Source: Silene conica (lineage: Eukaryota > Streptophyta > Magnoliopsida > Caryophyllales > Caryophyllaceae). From it: DNA of 64,000 bases. The position numbers and the translations under genes are program-made. Every line of letters starts with the position of its first letter. Positions within the stretch are counted from its first letter, which is position 1. Shown here piece after piece: positions 22,741 to 32,604 of the stretch. A model generated the notes under the pieces. That model had not been told where the DNA came from. It saw only the letters and a list, made by a program, of their open reading frames with translations, and did no database searches. The stretch spans positions 68,959,237-69,023,236 of the forward strand of contig CM055316.2 of the NCBI GenBank assembly GCA_029255685.2, written 5' to 3'.

Positions 22741-22911
22741 TTAAGTATAATTTTTATTACTTAAGCAATGCAAGTTACGTCTCAAAAGTATTTATTTTAA
22801 TGTTTCATTTTCTTTCAGGGAGATACAACAGAAGAAGAAGAAGAAGAAAAAGAAGAAGAAGAAGAAGAAGAAGAAGAAGAAGAAGAAGATGAGGAAGACG
22901 AAGATGTATAG

Positions 22912-23769
22912 TTTTCTTTATATTTGGGTCCGTGATGCGGGGAAGTAGTTTAGGTTTTATAGACTGTGAAACTAGGGGCTTATACTGTGAAATTAGGGGC
23001 TTAGTTTCACAGATTACGTGCTTAGTTTCACAATATAGGCTTCTAGATTCACAGAAGAAGACCTGACATTCACAGAAGAATAAGTTTTCTTATATTGTGA
23101 AACCTGTTGTCATAAATTGTGAAACTAAAAGCTTTACTTGTGAAATTATAAGCAGTTTTTATTGAAATATCTGTCATAAATACCTGTTGTCATAAATTAC
23201 CATTACGTGCATGAAAAATCCCCAGCTATGACCATCCAAGGTGATTGATCACTACCATCTCAAGATAGCGACAAGAGACGGCAGTGATCAATCACCGTGG
23301 ATGGTCATGGCTAAGGAGTTTGATGATAAGAAAAAAACCTAAACTCTGAAACAAGAAGACTATATATGTATTTGTAGTGTAAATGGTTGTATATTGGAAT
23401 AGGGTGTTTGATGATATCAACTTCCCTTCTCTTATATAGTGCACTTGCTTACTACGTGTACTACTTTTTATGGTTGTGAAGCATTTAATTTTGAGGTAGT
23501 TGTGGTTAGGTGACAGGTTGGAGCATTTAATTTTGAGGTAGTTGTGGCTTAACAAACTGGTTGCAAAATAATTTGGGTTCAACTAAGATGTATCATCATT
23601 CGAGCCCGCTTAGGCATGAGTCCAGTAATGAAAAATATATTTTAAAAAAAGGATTCAAGTGTGAAGCTTGCAACGCGTAAAATTATGTTGACTGAGACAA
23701 TAGAAACTATAAACATGTCAACATAAAGGCTATAGAAGATGACAGGAGAAAGCGAAGATCACGAGATCA
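22912..23769. other. Intergenic between convergent genes; repeats and hairpin
   Basis: It contains 21 bp repeat units in both orientations (22965-23160), the hairpin at 23224-23312, a tandem pair of an AATTTTGAGGTAGTTGTGG unit (about 23486 and 23528), and otherwise unassigned sequence. The minus-strand frame at 23292-23582 has no recognisable domain. Confidence 0.5.
23224..23312. repeat. 30 bp-arm inverted repeat (hairpin)
   Basis: The arms 23224-23253 and 23283-23312 are complementary at 28 of 30 positions (core CCATCCA.GGTGATTGATC), separated by a 29 bp loop. It lies between the 3' ends of the two convergent genes of the MULE. It could be a fold-back transcript signal, a tiny MITE or a small-RNA source; the sequence alone does not decide. 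Confidence 0.7.
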
Positions 23770-24445
23770 CTTACGTGCTCGCTTCCTCGGTTTTCTTTCC
23801 AGCAATTTTTCCCTTCGGGGCGGTAGACAACTGCAAGAAATATATTTTGTGAAATTAGATGGCTATATGCTTATTTTGTGAAACTAGATGGCTATATTAC
23901 AACTTCAAAATTTACAATGTCAATTTACAGCAACAAAAAACATCACAACATAAACACATTTCACCAAGTCCTTCTGACTGGAATTCCTTTTCACCTTGTC
24001 CACAATTTCGAAAAATTATTTGTTGCGGCCTTAACAATGTCGAAGTCCAGTTGCAATGACTCGACCATCTTGTTTTCATCGTTTTCATCGTTTTCATCAT
24101 CTACAAGTGGAGTTAAAATCAAGCAATGAGAAGCAATATAACTCTATAAAGACATAAAATCCATCAAATCTCCAGATTCACAGATTAAGGGTTTAGTTTC
24201 ACAAATTAAGATTCTAGATTCACAGAAGAACACCTGACATTCACAGAATAAGTTTTCTTATATTGTGAAACCTAAGCTCATAAATTGTGAAACTAGAAGC
24301 TTAACTTGTGAAACTAGAAGCAGTTTTGGTGAATGCTAAGTGCCGAGATTCACTGAATAAGGTCTGAGACTCACCTTGTTTTTTGTTGAGGAAACTTCAA
24401 GATTGACATGCTTTAGCTTCATTTTTTGCTTTTTTGCTTTTTCGG
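23770..24445 (-). pseudogene. Probable C-terminal exons of the ULP-type gene
   Basis: Three short minus-strand segments with splice-like borders encode charged sequence. One at about 24375-24440 is Lys-rich and ends HVNLEVSSTKNK before GTGAG. One at about 24000-24100 has repeated DEN and then LQLDFDIVKAATNNFSKLW. One at about 23772-23830 is LSTAPKGKIAGKKTEEAST before GTAAG. None has a known domain. They could be an alternative tail, because a stop also follows the second ULP module. Repeat units of the 21 bp family lie between them. Confidence 0.3.
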
Positions 24446-24519
24446 TTTAATAAGGGAAGACCTATAAAACCAAACACAAGTACAAAATATACATATTACA
24501 ATATATTCAGCCAAGGAAT

Positions 24520-26060
24520 TAAGAATTTAAAACTTTCATGTGTAGATTCACAAAGTAAGACCTGACAGTATTCTCATCCCACATAAGAAGTTCCAACATG
24601 ATCGACTTTCGATAATCTGCCAAACCCTGCATAGAGTGACGTATATTAAATTAGTGTATTCATGCTAATATTCGTGGAATGCACGGCTTTATTTTCATAT
24701 AGTAATGAACTCACCTCAAAATAGTCACTGTTCGTCCATAAACTCCGATCTTCCAATGCACTCACCCACTTTAGCAGAAAGACTCCACAATCATAACTAG
24801 ACATAAAAACATATAAGCACTTATGAGTGTAACAAAGTTTCACATAATAAGGTCTGAGATTCACTGAACAAGGTCTGAGATTCAACAAATGATCACGGAC
24901 TAAGTTTAACAAAACAAGTCAAACTACGCACCCCGTTTTTTGTTGAGTGACTTCGAGATTGACCAAATCATGCATGTGCATGTTCTTCAAACATTTGTAC
25001 GACTCTCCCAAAATAGTTGCAACATTGTACAACTGAGAAGAAAAGGACAATAAAAGATCAAAAATATATTTTGCGGTATACTAAAACAAAAACTCTACAA
25101 TATTTTGGAAAAAAAATCATACAATGTTCATGGCCTTGTTGTTTTCTTTATCCACTTTTATATCCATGGATGAGTCAAAGATGTAATTTTTTGCTTCTTT
25201 ATGTCGCAAATACAAGCCCACCAATGCTTCAATTTGTCGTTATGCAAAGGGATAAAAACCTGAGATAGTAAATGTATGGGAATAATCAATCAAAAAACAC
25301 ACATGAATGACAGTAAATAAATAACAAAATGAATAGCAGAACTGAAGGATCTAACCAAATCAATCTGGCTACCATCTGCTGGAGTGTATGAGGACTGTAT
25401 ATATTGACCCCAAATCTCTGGGTTAGTATCTGCATTAAGACCCTGAATGACACAAAAAAAGGCAATTTTAGTCTCTGGATGAGCAACTTTCAGAATGAAA
25501 AACACTTGAATATCAACATCTGAAGGATTTGAAGCTCACATATACTGTCGTTGGCAAGTAAATCACATTTGGTTTACCAAGTGTGCGCTTAATCCCAACA
25601 ATATCAATGATCTACAGATAAAACGTGCACAAAATGAAGCATCCACTTTCACGAAATCACCATCAAGTTTCACAAAAAAACCTCTAAGATTCACAGAATA
25701 AGGTCTGAGATCCACCAAATAAGGAACCATGTAAAAAAAGAAACATGGTCAGGAATGGGAATATAATACTTACCTGATCCATAATAAGGCCACGCGATGT
25801 AAGGGTCTGCAAAGCATCTCTAGTGACTTCCATCCACGGAGTGGACACCAGAACCTCACTTAATTATTGAACAAAATGCAATTAGTCAATATATCTCACA
25901 CAATTTAAAAAAACATAATTCAAGAAATCAAAGAAAAAGTATGACATTACAATTTGGTTAACTGTGCTCTTCTCCCAACACAAGCCACCAATTCCTTCTC
26001 AGTAAAAGGTGGTGTCATAGAGGAACTCGATTCTAGTGCATCTTTTGTGACTATTTATTT
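24520..26060 (-). pseudogene. Ulp1/C48 protease module B (catalytic residues kept)
   Basis: Minus-strand exons, in order, encode: FTEKELVACVGRRAQLTKL (about 25950-26050); VSTPWMEVTRDALQTL (about 25770-25858); a linker (about 25550-25620); WGQYIQSSYTPADGSQIDL (about 25365-25445); VFIPLHNDKLKHWWACICD (about 25195-25260); a downstream YIFDSSMDIK frame; NLEVTQQKTG; MSSYDCGVFLLKW (about 24760-24805); and a final YRKSIMLELLMWDENTV. His (HWW), Asp (FDS) and Cys (DCG) follow the Ulp1 catalytic order. The HWW and FDS parts are in different frames at about 25190-25220, so an indel or an unusual splice lies there. The family removes SUMO-like modifiers; activity here is unproven. Confidence 0.6.
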
Positions 26061-26223
26061 GGACAGATTAACAGAACATGTAACAATATGATAGCACACC
26101 CGCAATGCAAAACGCTTGCGCTGAGTTTCCTATTGATGCAAACAAAATGGGTTTCAGAAAAACTAGGAAATAAAGTTGTGGCAATTGCATAGAAATTAAA
26201 TTAGATGTTGAAAGCAATCTTAC

Positions 26224-27037
26224 AGTATTTATGGTTATTACAGAATTAGTTTTGCTCCCTTTGTAATTCTCCATTATGTTCAGCAGATAGAGGCCATTAT
26301 CAATTAGTTTGGATTTCAGATTTGATTTTGGGATAAACACTTCTGGAATCGTCATTGAAGCAATACTTGTCACTGCTGGCAACTTTGATTGAAGAAGGTT
26401 GATGAGCCTGTGTTGCTGTATGAACAAAAGAGTAATTACAAAGAGCAATTAGTAAGGTAATGGAGTAAGAACGAGTCCAAAAATTGGTAAAATAGATGTA
26501 CCGTATGTTTTAAAAAAGAAGTATAATTAACAGATGTGTCTTTCATAGCATGGATGACTTGGCATTTAAAAGATTCCGGTCTCAGATCAAAACAAAACAA
26601 GAATGGTGGGCATTCGGGAGAGATGATCGGAGTCAAAATCTGAAAGACAACAGATAAAAATGCAATGAATAAAAAAGACAAGTCCACCTTAAAGCTTGAA
26701 TATAATAAGACCAAATATAAAAAAAACTTACTAATTGGGTAGCAGCAAAATCAACATTGTCGAGACACTGGAACAAAAATCGAATCATGTGTGAGTAATG
26801 ATTATAAGTGCACACCATGTAAAATGGGATTATAGAAAAGAGGTAGATAGACTAACACTGTGTGTGGAGTGTGGCACAAATAAACGACAAGCAGAATCTC
26901 GTGATCTCAAGCTCTCGCTACTGTTTAGAAACTCACACCAAACATCTATCACAACAGAAGATACTTGATCACTTTCAGGCAAACTGATCAATTGCTTCCT
27001 TGTCAATTGCTGAGTTTGACTTTTGAAAAGAATGTCA
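26224..27037 (-). pseudogene. Ulp1-like module A with catalytic residues replaced
   Basis: Exons (minus) are about 26860-27037 (ends VVIDVWCEFLN plus a Ser-rich stretch), 26732-26769, 26502-26639 and 26224-26407. The layout follows an Ulp1-type fold: VIDVWCEFLN, then PIISPECPPFLFCFDL, then KCQVIHAMKD, then LIDNGLYLLNIMENYKG. Against the family pattern (HW/HF before the hydrophobic strand, VID, DCG) the catalytic His reads Pro, Asp reads His and Cys reads Asn. If that alignment is right, the module has no protease activity and could only bind. It precedes module B in the same direction with only short introns, so both may belong to one protein. Confidence 0.55.
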
Positions 27038-27062
27038 CTGGAAACAGTCATTAAAAGCACAG

Positions 27063-27992
27063 GTCACACCCTCAAATGGTATTAAATATACGATCAAAAT
27101 TAAAAAATAAGAGTATTTTAATGTTTAGTAAGTTTGACCAAAACTGTGAAACTAAAAGCTTAATTTGTGAAACTGCATGCTTATTCTGTGAAACAGGGAG
27201 CACATATTCTGAAACTGTGAAACTGTGAAACTAGAAGCTTATTCTGTGACACTAGAAGCTTACTTTGTGAAACTAGCAGCTTATTCTGTGAAACTGGAAG
27301 GACATACTGTGAAACTGTGAAACTGTGAAACTAGATGTTTAACATGTGAAACTAGAAACTTATCATGTGAAACCACAAGCTTATTCTGTGAAACAAGAAG
27401 TTTACATTGTGAAACCCAAACTCTTAAATTTCACAGAATAAGCGCTTAGTTTCACTGAATAAGGGCTTACTTTCACTGAATAAGGGCTTACTGTCACACC
27501 CTCAAATGGTATTAAATATACGATCAAAATTAAAAAATAAGAGTATTTTAATGTTTAGTAAGTTTGACCAAAACTGTGAAACTAAAAGCTTAATTAGTGA
27601 AACTGCATGCTTATTCTGTGAAACAAGGAGCACATATTCTGAAACTGTTAAACTGTGAAACTAGAATCTTATTCTGTGACACTAGAAGCTTACTTTGTGA
27701 AACTAGCAGCTTATTCTGTGAAACTGGAAGGACATACTGTGAAACTGTCAAACTGTGAAACTAGATGTTTAACATGTGAAACTAGAAACTTATCCTGTGA
27801 AACCACAAGCTTATTCTGTGAAACAAGAAGTTTACATTGTGAAACCCAAACTCTTAAATTTCACAACATAAGCTTGTAGTTTCACTGAATAAGGGCTTAC
27901 TTTCACAGAATAAGGGCTGTGAAACAAGAAGCTTATTCTGTGAAACTAAAAACCTTATTAAGTGAAACTGGAAGGCTATATTGTGAAACATG
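27063..27992. repeat. 430 bp tandem duplication and 21 bp repeats in ULP intron
   Basis: GTCACACCCTCAAATGGTAT begins at 27063 and again at 27493; the following about 430 bp are nearly identical. Both copies carry a common non-repeat leader and then TGTGAAACTAGAAGCTTATT units. The field ends at about 27992, close to the donor of the central exon. All of it lies in the intron between central exon and module A. Confidence 0.85.
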
Positions 27993-28056
27993 TTAATAAA
28001 ACAGGCTGAAAATATTAAAATACAAGGTTTGAAAAATTAATAAAATAAGTCAATAC

Positions 28057-29645
28057 CTTTCACATGAATCCAAAAAGATGAAATCCAATACAGGCTTCTC
28101 CGCTTGAGTAAAACCCTTAAGAATATTCATGTTTCTTTGCAAATACGGAGATCGATAGACCTCTGATGGAACTATGGCCCTCTTCACCTTTGGATTGACA
28201 GGTGAATGACATTCACCTTTGGATCGACGCTTGTAAACATTCGGAGGAGTATCTCCTACGTCAATGACCTCTTTATCAGTACTCCCTACCACAGGAAGAT
28301 CCTCTACCACTGGTGTGGACATAGAAGGTCCTCCAGGTCCTTCAGCATGAACACAAGATGTTGAACGATCGAGTTCGGCTTCATCACAACGTGTTGAATC
28401 ATCAAGTTGAGGTTCATCTTCAGGTTCACGTTCATGTTCAGCTTCAAGTTCAGGTTCAGGCTCAGGTTCACGTTCAGGTTGAGAGGGTGGAGATAAAAAG
28501 TGGTCATCATCTGGAAAGAGCCTAAAGCTTGGCATTTCTGGTTTTGCTGGTGAACAATGTGGCTGTATTGGCTGAAAGGACTCATCCATTATGTCCAATG
28601 CCGCCAACAGTTCAGCTTCAGACCACCCATAAAATTTACCCGCATCCTCATGAACATTCTCACCAGTACCATCCACAATCGCCTTCTCATTATCATCAAT
28701 CTCCAAATTATCATCAACCTCCCCACTATCATTATGTGCTTTCTCAACATTCTCCTCATTATTTGATGTCTCAACATTCTCCTCATTATTTGCTGTCTCA
28801 ACATTCTCCTCATTCTGCTCATTTTTATCTTGTTGAGACAGCCTAAATCCATCTGCAATACCATCAACAGCTGCAACTAGTTTAGAAACTGTTGCTGATG
28901 AAGGTAATTTCAAGGAAGCTTGACTGACAAGACATTTGTAGTTCATGAAAGCAAGAGCCATGACTTTTGCTGAATTTGCAAGATCAGTAACAAGCTTCAC
29001 ATCACTGTTCTCTTCAGAAATGCCAGGCTTTCCAGTTTCTCCTTCATGTTTGGGTTGTTCAGATTTCCCAGATTCTTCTTGTTCAGGTTGCCGAACAACA
29101 ATTTCCTGAACAGCTGATTTAGATTTTTGTGCTTGCTTGTCTGTTGCAAACTCAATAGCAAGGAAAGGTCCATGCTGCTCACGTCTGACAATTGGAGGCT
29201 CAACAGCACCCCTTCCGAAAGTTCTAGTTGGGTCATCCAATTCATCCTTAATTCTCTTGTATATAGCATCTTTTGTCCAAGTCGATAACGTAGGATATTG
29301 ACGACTCACAATGCGCGATTTAAAGACACAACGGTCTAGATAAATGAAGAGCAGCACAATAATCGGTCTCCCAAACCAATTCTCTTTCACCTGTTTAACC
29401 CCAAACTCTTCCTTTTGCCAAGACTGAACTTGGCCAGCCAATTTCTTTTTTATAAAGTTGCACCAGTTGAAACTGGAGATCAACTCAGTATTCACCAAAC
29501 TTTTCAGCACTTTCAAGCTGACCTTGTTCCCAACGACACCGCCTAAAAGAGCAGAGAAAATATAAACGATGAAGTTGCGTTTGAAATCATCTCCTCCATC
29601 TCTTTGTGTAATCAACTTTTGCAGAACAAGTTTGATGTCAATGGA
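28057..29645 (-). pseudogene. Central exon of the ULP-type gene, cut by Athila
   Basis: A single open stretch of about 530 codons on the minus strand ends at a GTATTG donor (28056). It starts with a segment continuous with the exon at 43819-44282 (SIDIKLVLQ joins YGVG). Next comes a conserved-looking region (WQKEEFGVKQVKENWFGRP, IYLDRCVFKSR), then a long acidic low-complexity part with NNEENVET repeats and an EPEPEPELE run. It ends with a basic SPVNPKVKRAIVPSEVYRSP region before module A. N-terminal regions of this kind precede ULP domains in MULE-borne genes. The Athila retrotransposon sits exactly at its 5' edge, so no normal mRNA can form. Confidence 0.65.
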
Positions 29646-31368
29646 TGATAACTACGTTATCGACCTATTTCTCGTCACTATTTCCCTCTACTTTGTCCAA
29701 TTTTCATATCGGTTCTCCCGTATTTATCCCTTTTTATCCTTAAATAACATTACATGCTATTTTCATGCGAATTCTATGTTTTTGTAGCATCGTTGTGTTG
29801 TTATAGGTGTTTCGGGATCTTTACGGAAGTTTCGGGAAGCCTACAAGTCGAGAAACCGAGTTTTAAGCCTTCCTGGGTGTTCCTAGCCCAAAGTTGGGTG
29901 TAACTAGGGCAGTGGGGTGTTCCTACACCCACCAAAATACCAAAGTCAGGTGTAACTCAGGCAGTCAGGTGTTCCTACACCCGACTTGTCCAAGCTACAC
30001 CCAAGAGGAACGAAGAACAAGACAAAACAAGGAAGCCGGGTGTAGCTAACCCCCATCCGGTGTAGCTAGGGGGCGGCCGGTGTTCGCTACACCGGATGGG
30101 CCCTTTTTCTGGTTTTTTTCGTCTTTTCTTAAGTGGGCTTTCACCCCCACTTAAGACTTTGTATATATACTCTAATTTTGAGATTTTTTGTATCATACAC
30201 TCCACATTACAAGCTTAGAATTTATCTTCATTTTTACCTTAGTATTTTCAAGTAGAAGCAAGTTTCTAGGGTTTGGGTTTCTTAAGGAGATTGTTCATCC
30301 TTTTTCCGATCATCCTTGTTCTTAATCTTTTGGTATTATAATCTTTACCTTAATCTTTCTTTCAATTTATTTAGTTGTTTTTAATTCCTTTCTTTTGCCC
30401 TTTTCATATCTCATCTTCCACATGCTAGTTGTTCATATAATTTAGTTTTAATTGCTTGATCATATGTTATTAGCATCTATAATCATCAAAAACATGTTTG
30501 TCATCATTAGATCGCTTCTATTTATTAGTCTCGAATCCCTAAACATGATTAGTGAGTAGACCCCCCTTCTAGGGGGTGATTTGACCTTAAAACATGTTGA
30601 CTTCTTAAGATGGGTGTTGTGTTGGGTTGTAAAAGGTGAAGGAGTTGAGGTTTATCAAGGGGCTTGACTTGTTTAATGTTTGACTTGGGCTTTTGAATCG
30701 GAAGACTTTTAACCCTTGACCATCAATGAGAATTGATTAGGTTAGAAGTTGACCACCCTAGTTAGGCTAGTTATCGACCTAGATTGAACCCGAGAGGGGG
30801 AATTAGGGTTGGGTACCCTTGATATTCGGTTGGAAAGCGGTCCTCGAGAGAGGAAGTGGGAAGACCGGGATTTGACTTGTTTTGATCCTTTGGCCTAGGA
30901 AAGAGGGGGTTGGGGTTTGGCCAACCTTAGTCGTCTTAATCCTAGAACCCGGAGTAGTCCGACTCATGAACCCGAGAGGGGTATGGGGAGGCAATTCTAG
31001 TGATACCTAGTGAGCCCGAGAGGGAGTCTTGGTACGAATTAGAGGAGTCACCTCTCAACCCCGTTACCTAAAACAACCGAACAAGCATCTATTAAAGGAA
31101 GTCACATGTGAAATGGTTGAATCACCTCCTAGTCCCTTCTTAATTTGAGTAATTCGTTTTAAATCTTAATCTAGTTTGTTTTTCCTTACTTTCGTTTACT
31201 TATAGTCATTAGTTTTAGTTTCTTAATCTCAATCAAACTCAATATTTATCCGACTTAGCTAAGCATAAAGGTAGAACAATAGGTACTCAACAACTACTCC
31301 CTGTGGACCGACCCTCGATTATTTGCTACGATTTATCGTGCACTTGCGAGGCTATTTTAAAGCTATCA
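29646..31368 (+). repeat. Athila 5' LTR
   Basis: 1723 bp, TG..CA ends. A TATATATAC box lies at about 30162-30170. Upstream (29880-30110) is a block of short palindromes such as GGTGTTCCTACACC and CCGGTGTTCGCTACACCGG. The few open frames inside are chance frames also present in the 3' LTR. Confidence 0.95.
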
Positions 31369-31374
31369 AGTTTT

Positions 31375-31392
31375 TGGCGCCGTTGCCGGGGA
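31375..31392 (+). other. Primer binding site (tRNA-Asp)
   Basis: TGGCGCCGTTGCCGGGGA is complementary to the 3' end of plant tRNA-Asp (CCGGCAACGGCGCCA). It begins six bases after the 5' LTR, the usual Athila position. Confidence 0.85.
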
Positions 31393-31456
31393 GTAACGGA
31401 TTGATATCTTTTTGTTTAATCTTAGTTTAGCCTAGGTCACTTTTTGTTACTAATCC

Positions 31457-32553
31457 TTGAATCAAGTGTGTAGGTGTTGCATGAGTAGAAGAACTCGCAA
31501 GGTCCAACCACAATATCCTATAGACCTTGAGATAGAAGCTACCGCAAGACGCCTCAACGCCTTGAAAAGAAGGGGATTGATTGAAGTCCCAATTGAGGAG
31601 GTAACCTCATTCGGAGAGAGTTCCCAACCTTCACATTTTGAGAACCCTTTCCACATTCCCGAGGAAGATATAATGGGAGACCCCGAACCCGTCGCCATGA
31701 GAGACCGTTTAGCCCCAAAAACGGTTGTAAACCCGAGCATAGTTAAACCTCCAATCCAAGCCAACAACTTTGAGTTAAAGGCAACTTTGTTACAACTTGT
31801 ACAAGGGAATCAATTTGGTGGAGGAGCCACCGAAAATCCTAACGAGCACATTAACGACTTTCTCGATAGTTGTGAGATGTATAAGGCCAATGGTGTGAGT
31901 GATGACGCCCTCCGTTTAAGGCTCTTTCCGCATTCCTTAAAAGTTGTGAACCGGAGTCATTGAAGACTTGGGATGATGTCTCAAAGGCCTTTCTCAATAA
32001 GTACTTTCCACCGCAACGAACCGCAAGGATCAAGAGTGAACTTCAAGGCTTCACACAATTAGAAGATGAGACGCTTTACGAGGCGTGGGAGAGGTATAAA
32101 GCTTTGCAAAGGTTGTGCCCACACCACGGAATCGGAGAGGATGAGCTCATAAACAACTTCTATGAAGGACTCAACAATGAAATGAAGATGAACCTTGATT
32201 CGGGTTCCGGAAAGGGAGCATTAGATAAGATAGATCACAAGACCGCCAAGGGATTGATTGAAGAGATGGCTTCTAGAACCTTTCATTGGAGTCATGATAG
32301 GCATAAGAGAAAAGGGAAGTCAAGTGTGGAGACGGCGAGTAACCTTGAGGTCAAAGGGTTGATAGACGAATTGAAGCAACAAGTCGCCTTGTTGAGTGTT
32401 AACAAGAACCAAGCCCACACTTCAAACAATTCATGCTCAAGCCGTCAACAAGTTTATTATTGTGACTTTTGTGGAGATCAAGGGCACTCACCCAATGAGT
32501 GTCACTTGATCGGAGGAGATGGAAGTGGTATGGAGCAAGTTAACGGGTTGTGA
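31457..32553 (+). pseudogene. Athila gag region, frameshifted and stopped
   Basis: The first part (31457-31963) holds the gag core start (NPNEHINDFLDSCEMYKANG). The second (from 31960) is in another frame and carries KTWDDVSKAFLNKYFPPQR and a CCHC knuckle (CDFCGDQGHSPNEC). The short block that normally joins them is missing, so a small out-of-frame deletion lies at about 31940-31960. A TGA at 32551-32553 then interrupts the frame that continues into the pol ORF at 32605. Gag forms the particle that packages element RNA; this copy cannot make an unbroken Gag. Confidence 0.85.
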
Positions 32554-32604
32554 GAGTCAACTCCGGCCCAAAGAGCCTTCAATAACAATCAATACCATCC
32601 GGGC

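Larger units (their letters stand above)
19091..22911 (+). pseudogene. FAR1/MULE transposase, broken by frameshift and stop
   Basis: Exons are about 19091-19142, 19698-20859, 21274-22505 and 22819-22911, with GT-AG borders. Domain order is: FAR1 DNA-binding domain (AMTFYQVYATACGFEARKS to FHEGHNHPVTF), MULE DDE transposase (HKKSITFACDLL, then ITDQDAGIKKAFP, then HRFCMWHI), SWIM zinc finger (CSCKLFERRGILCYH), zinc knuckle (CANCKRMSHHDKRNC) and a Glu-rich tail. The transposase would bind element ends and cut them. Two lesions are visible. A 2 bp loss in a GT run at about 20542-20546 shifts the frame, and an in-frame TAA sits at 21723-21725 with the frame continuing intact beyond it. The copy looks recently dead. 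The neighbouring ULP gene is convergent. Confidence 0.85.

Noticed and set aside
22686..22892. Open frame with VKLGAYI repeats and a poly-Arg tail
   Set aside because: It is the 21 bp intron repeat (a multiple of three, hence open) followed by the wrong frame of the Glu-rich transposase exon.
27655..27879. 74-codon frame of CETR-like repeats, looking like a repeat protein
   Set aside because: It is only the 21 bp repeat translated. It lies in an intron of the opposite-strand gene and has no start context.
28529..28846. His/Pro-rich + strand frame
   Set aside because: It is the antisense of the acidic low-complexity part of the ULP gene's central exon.
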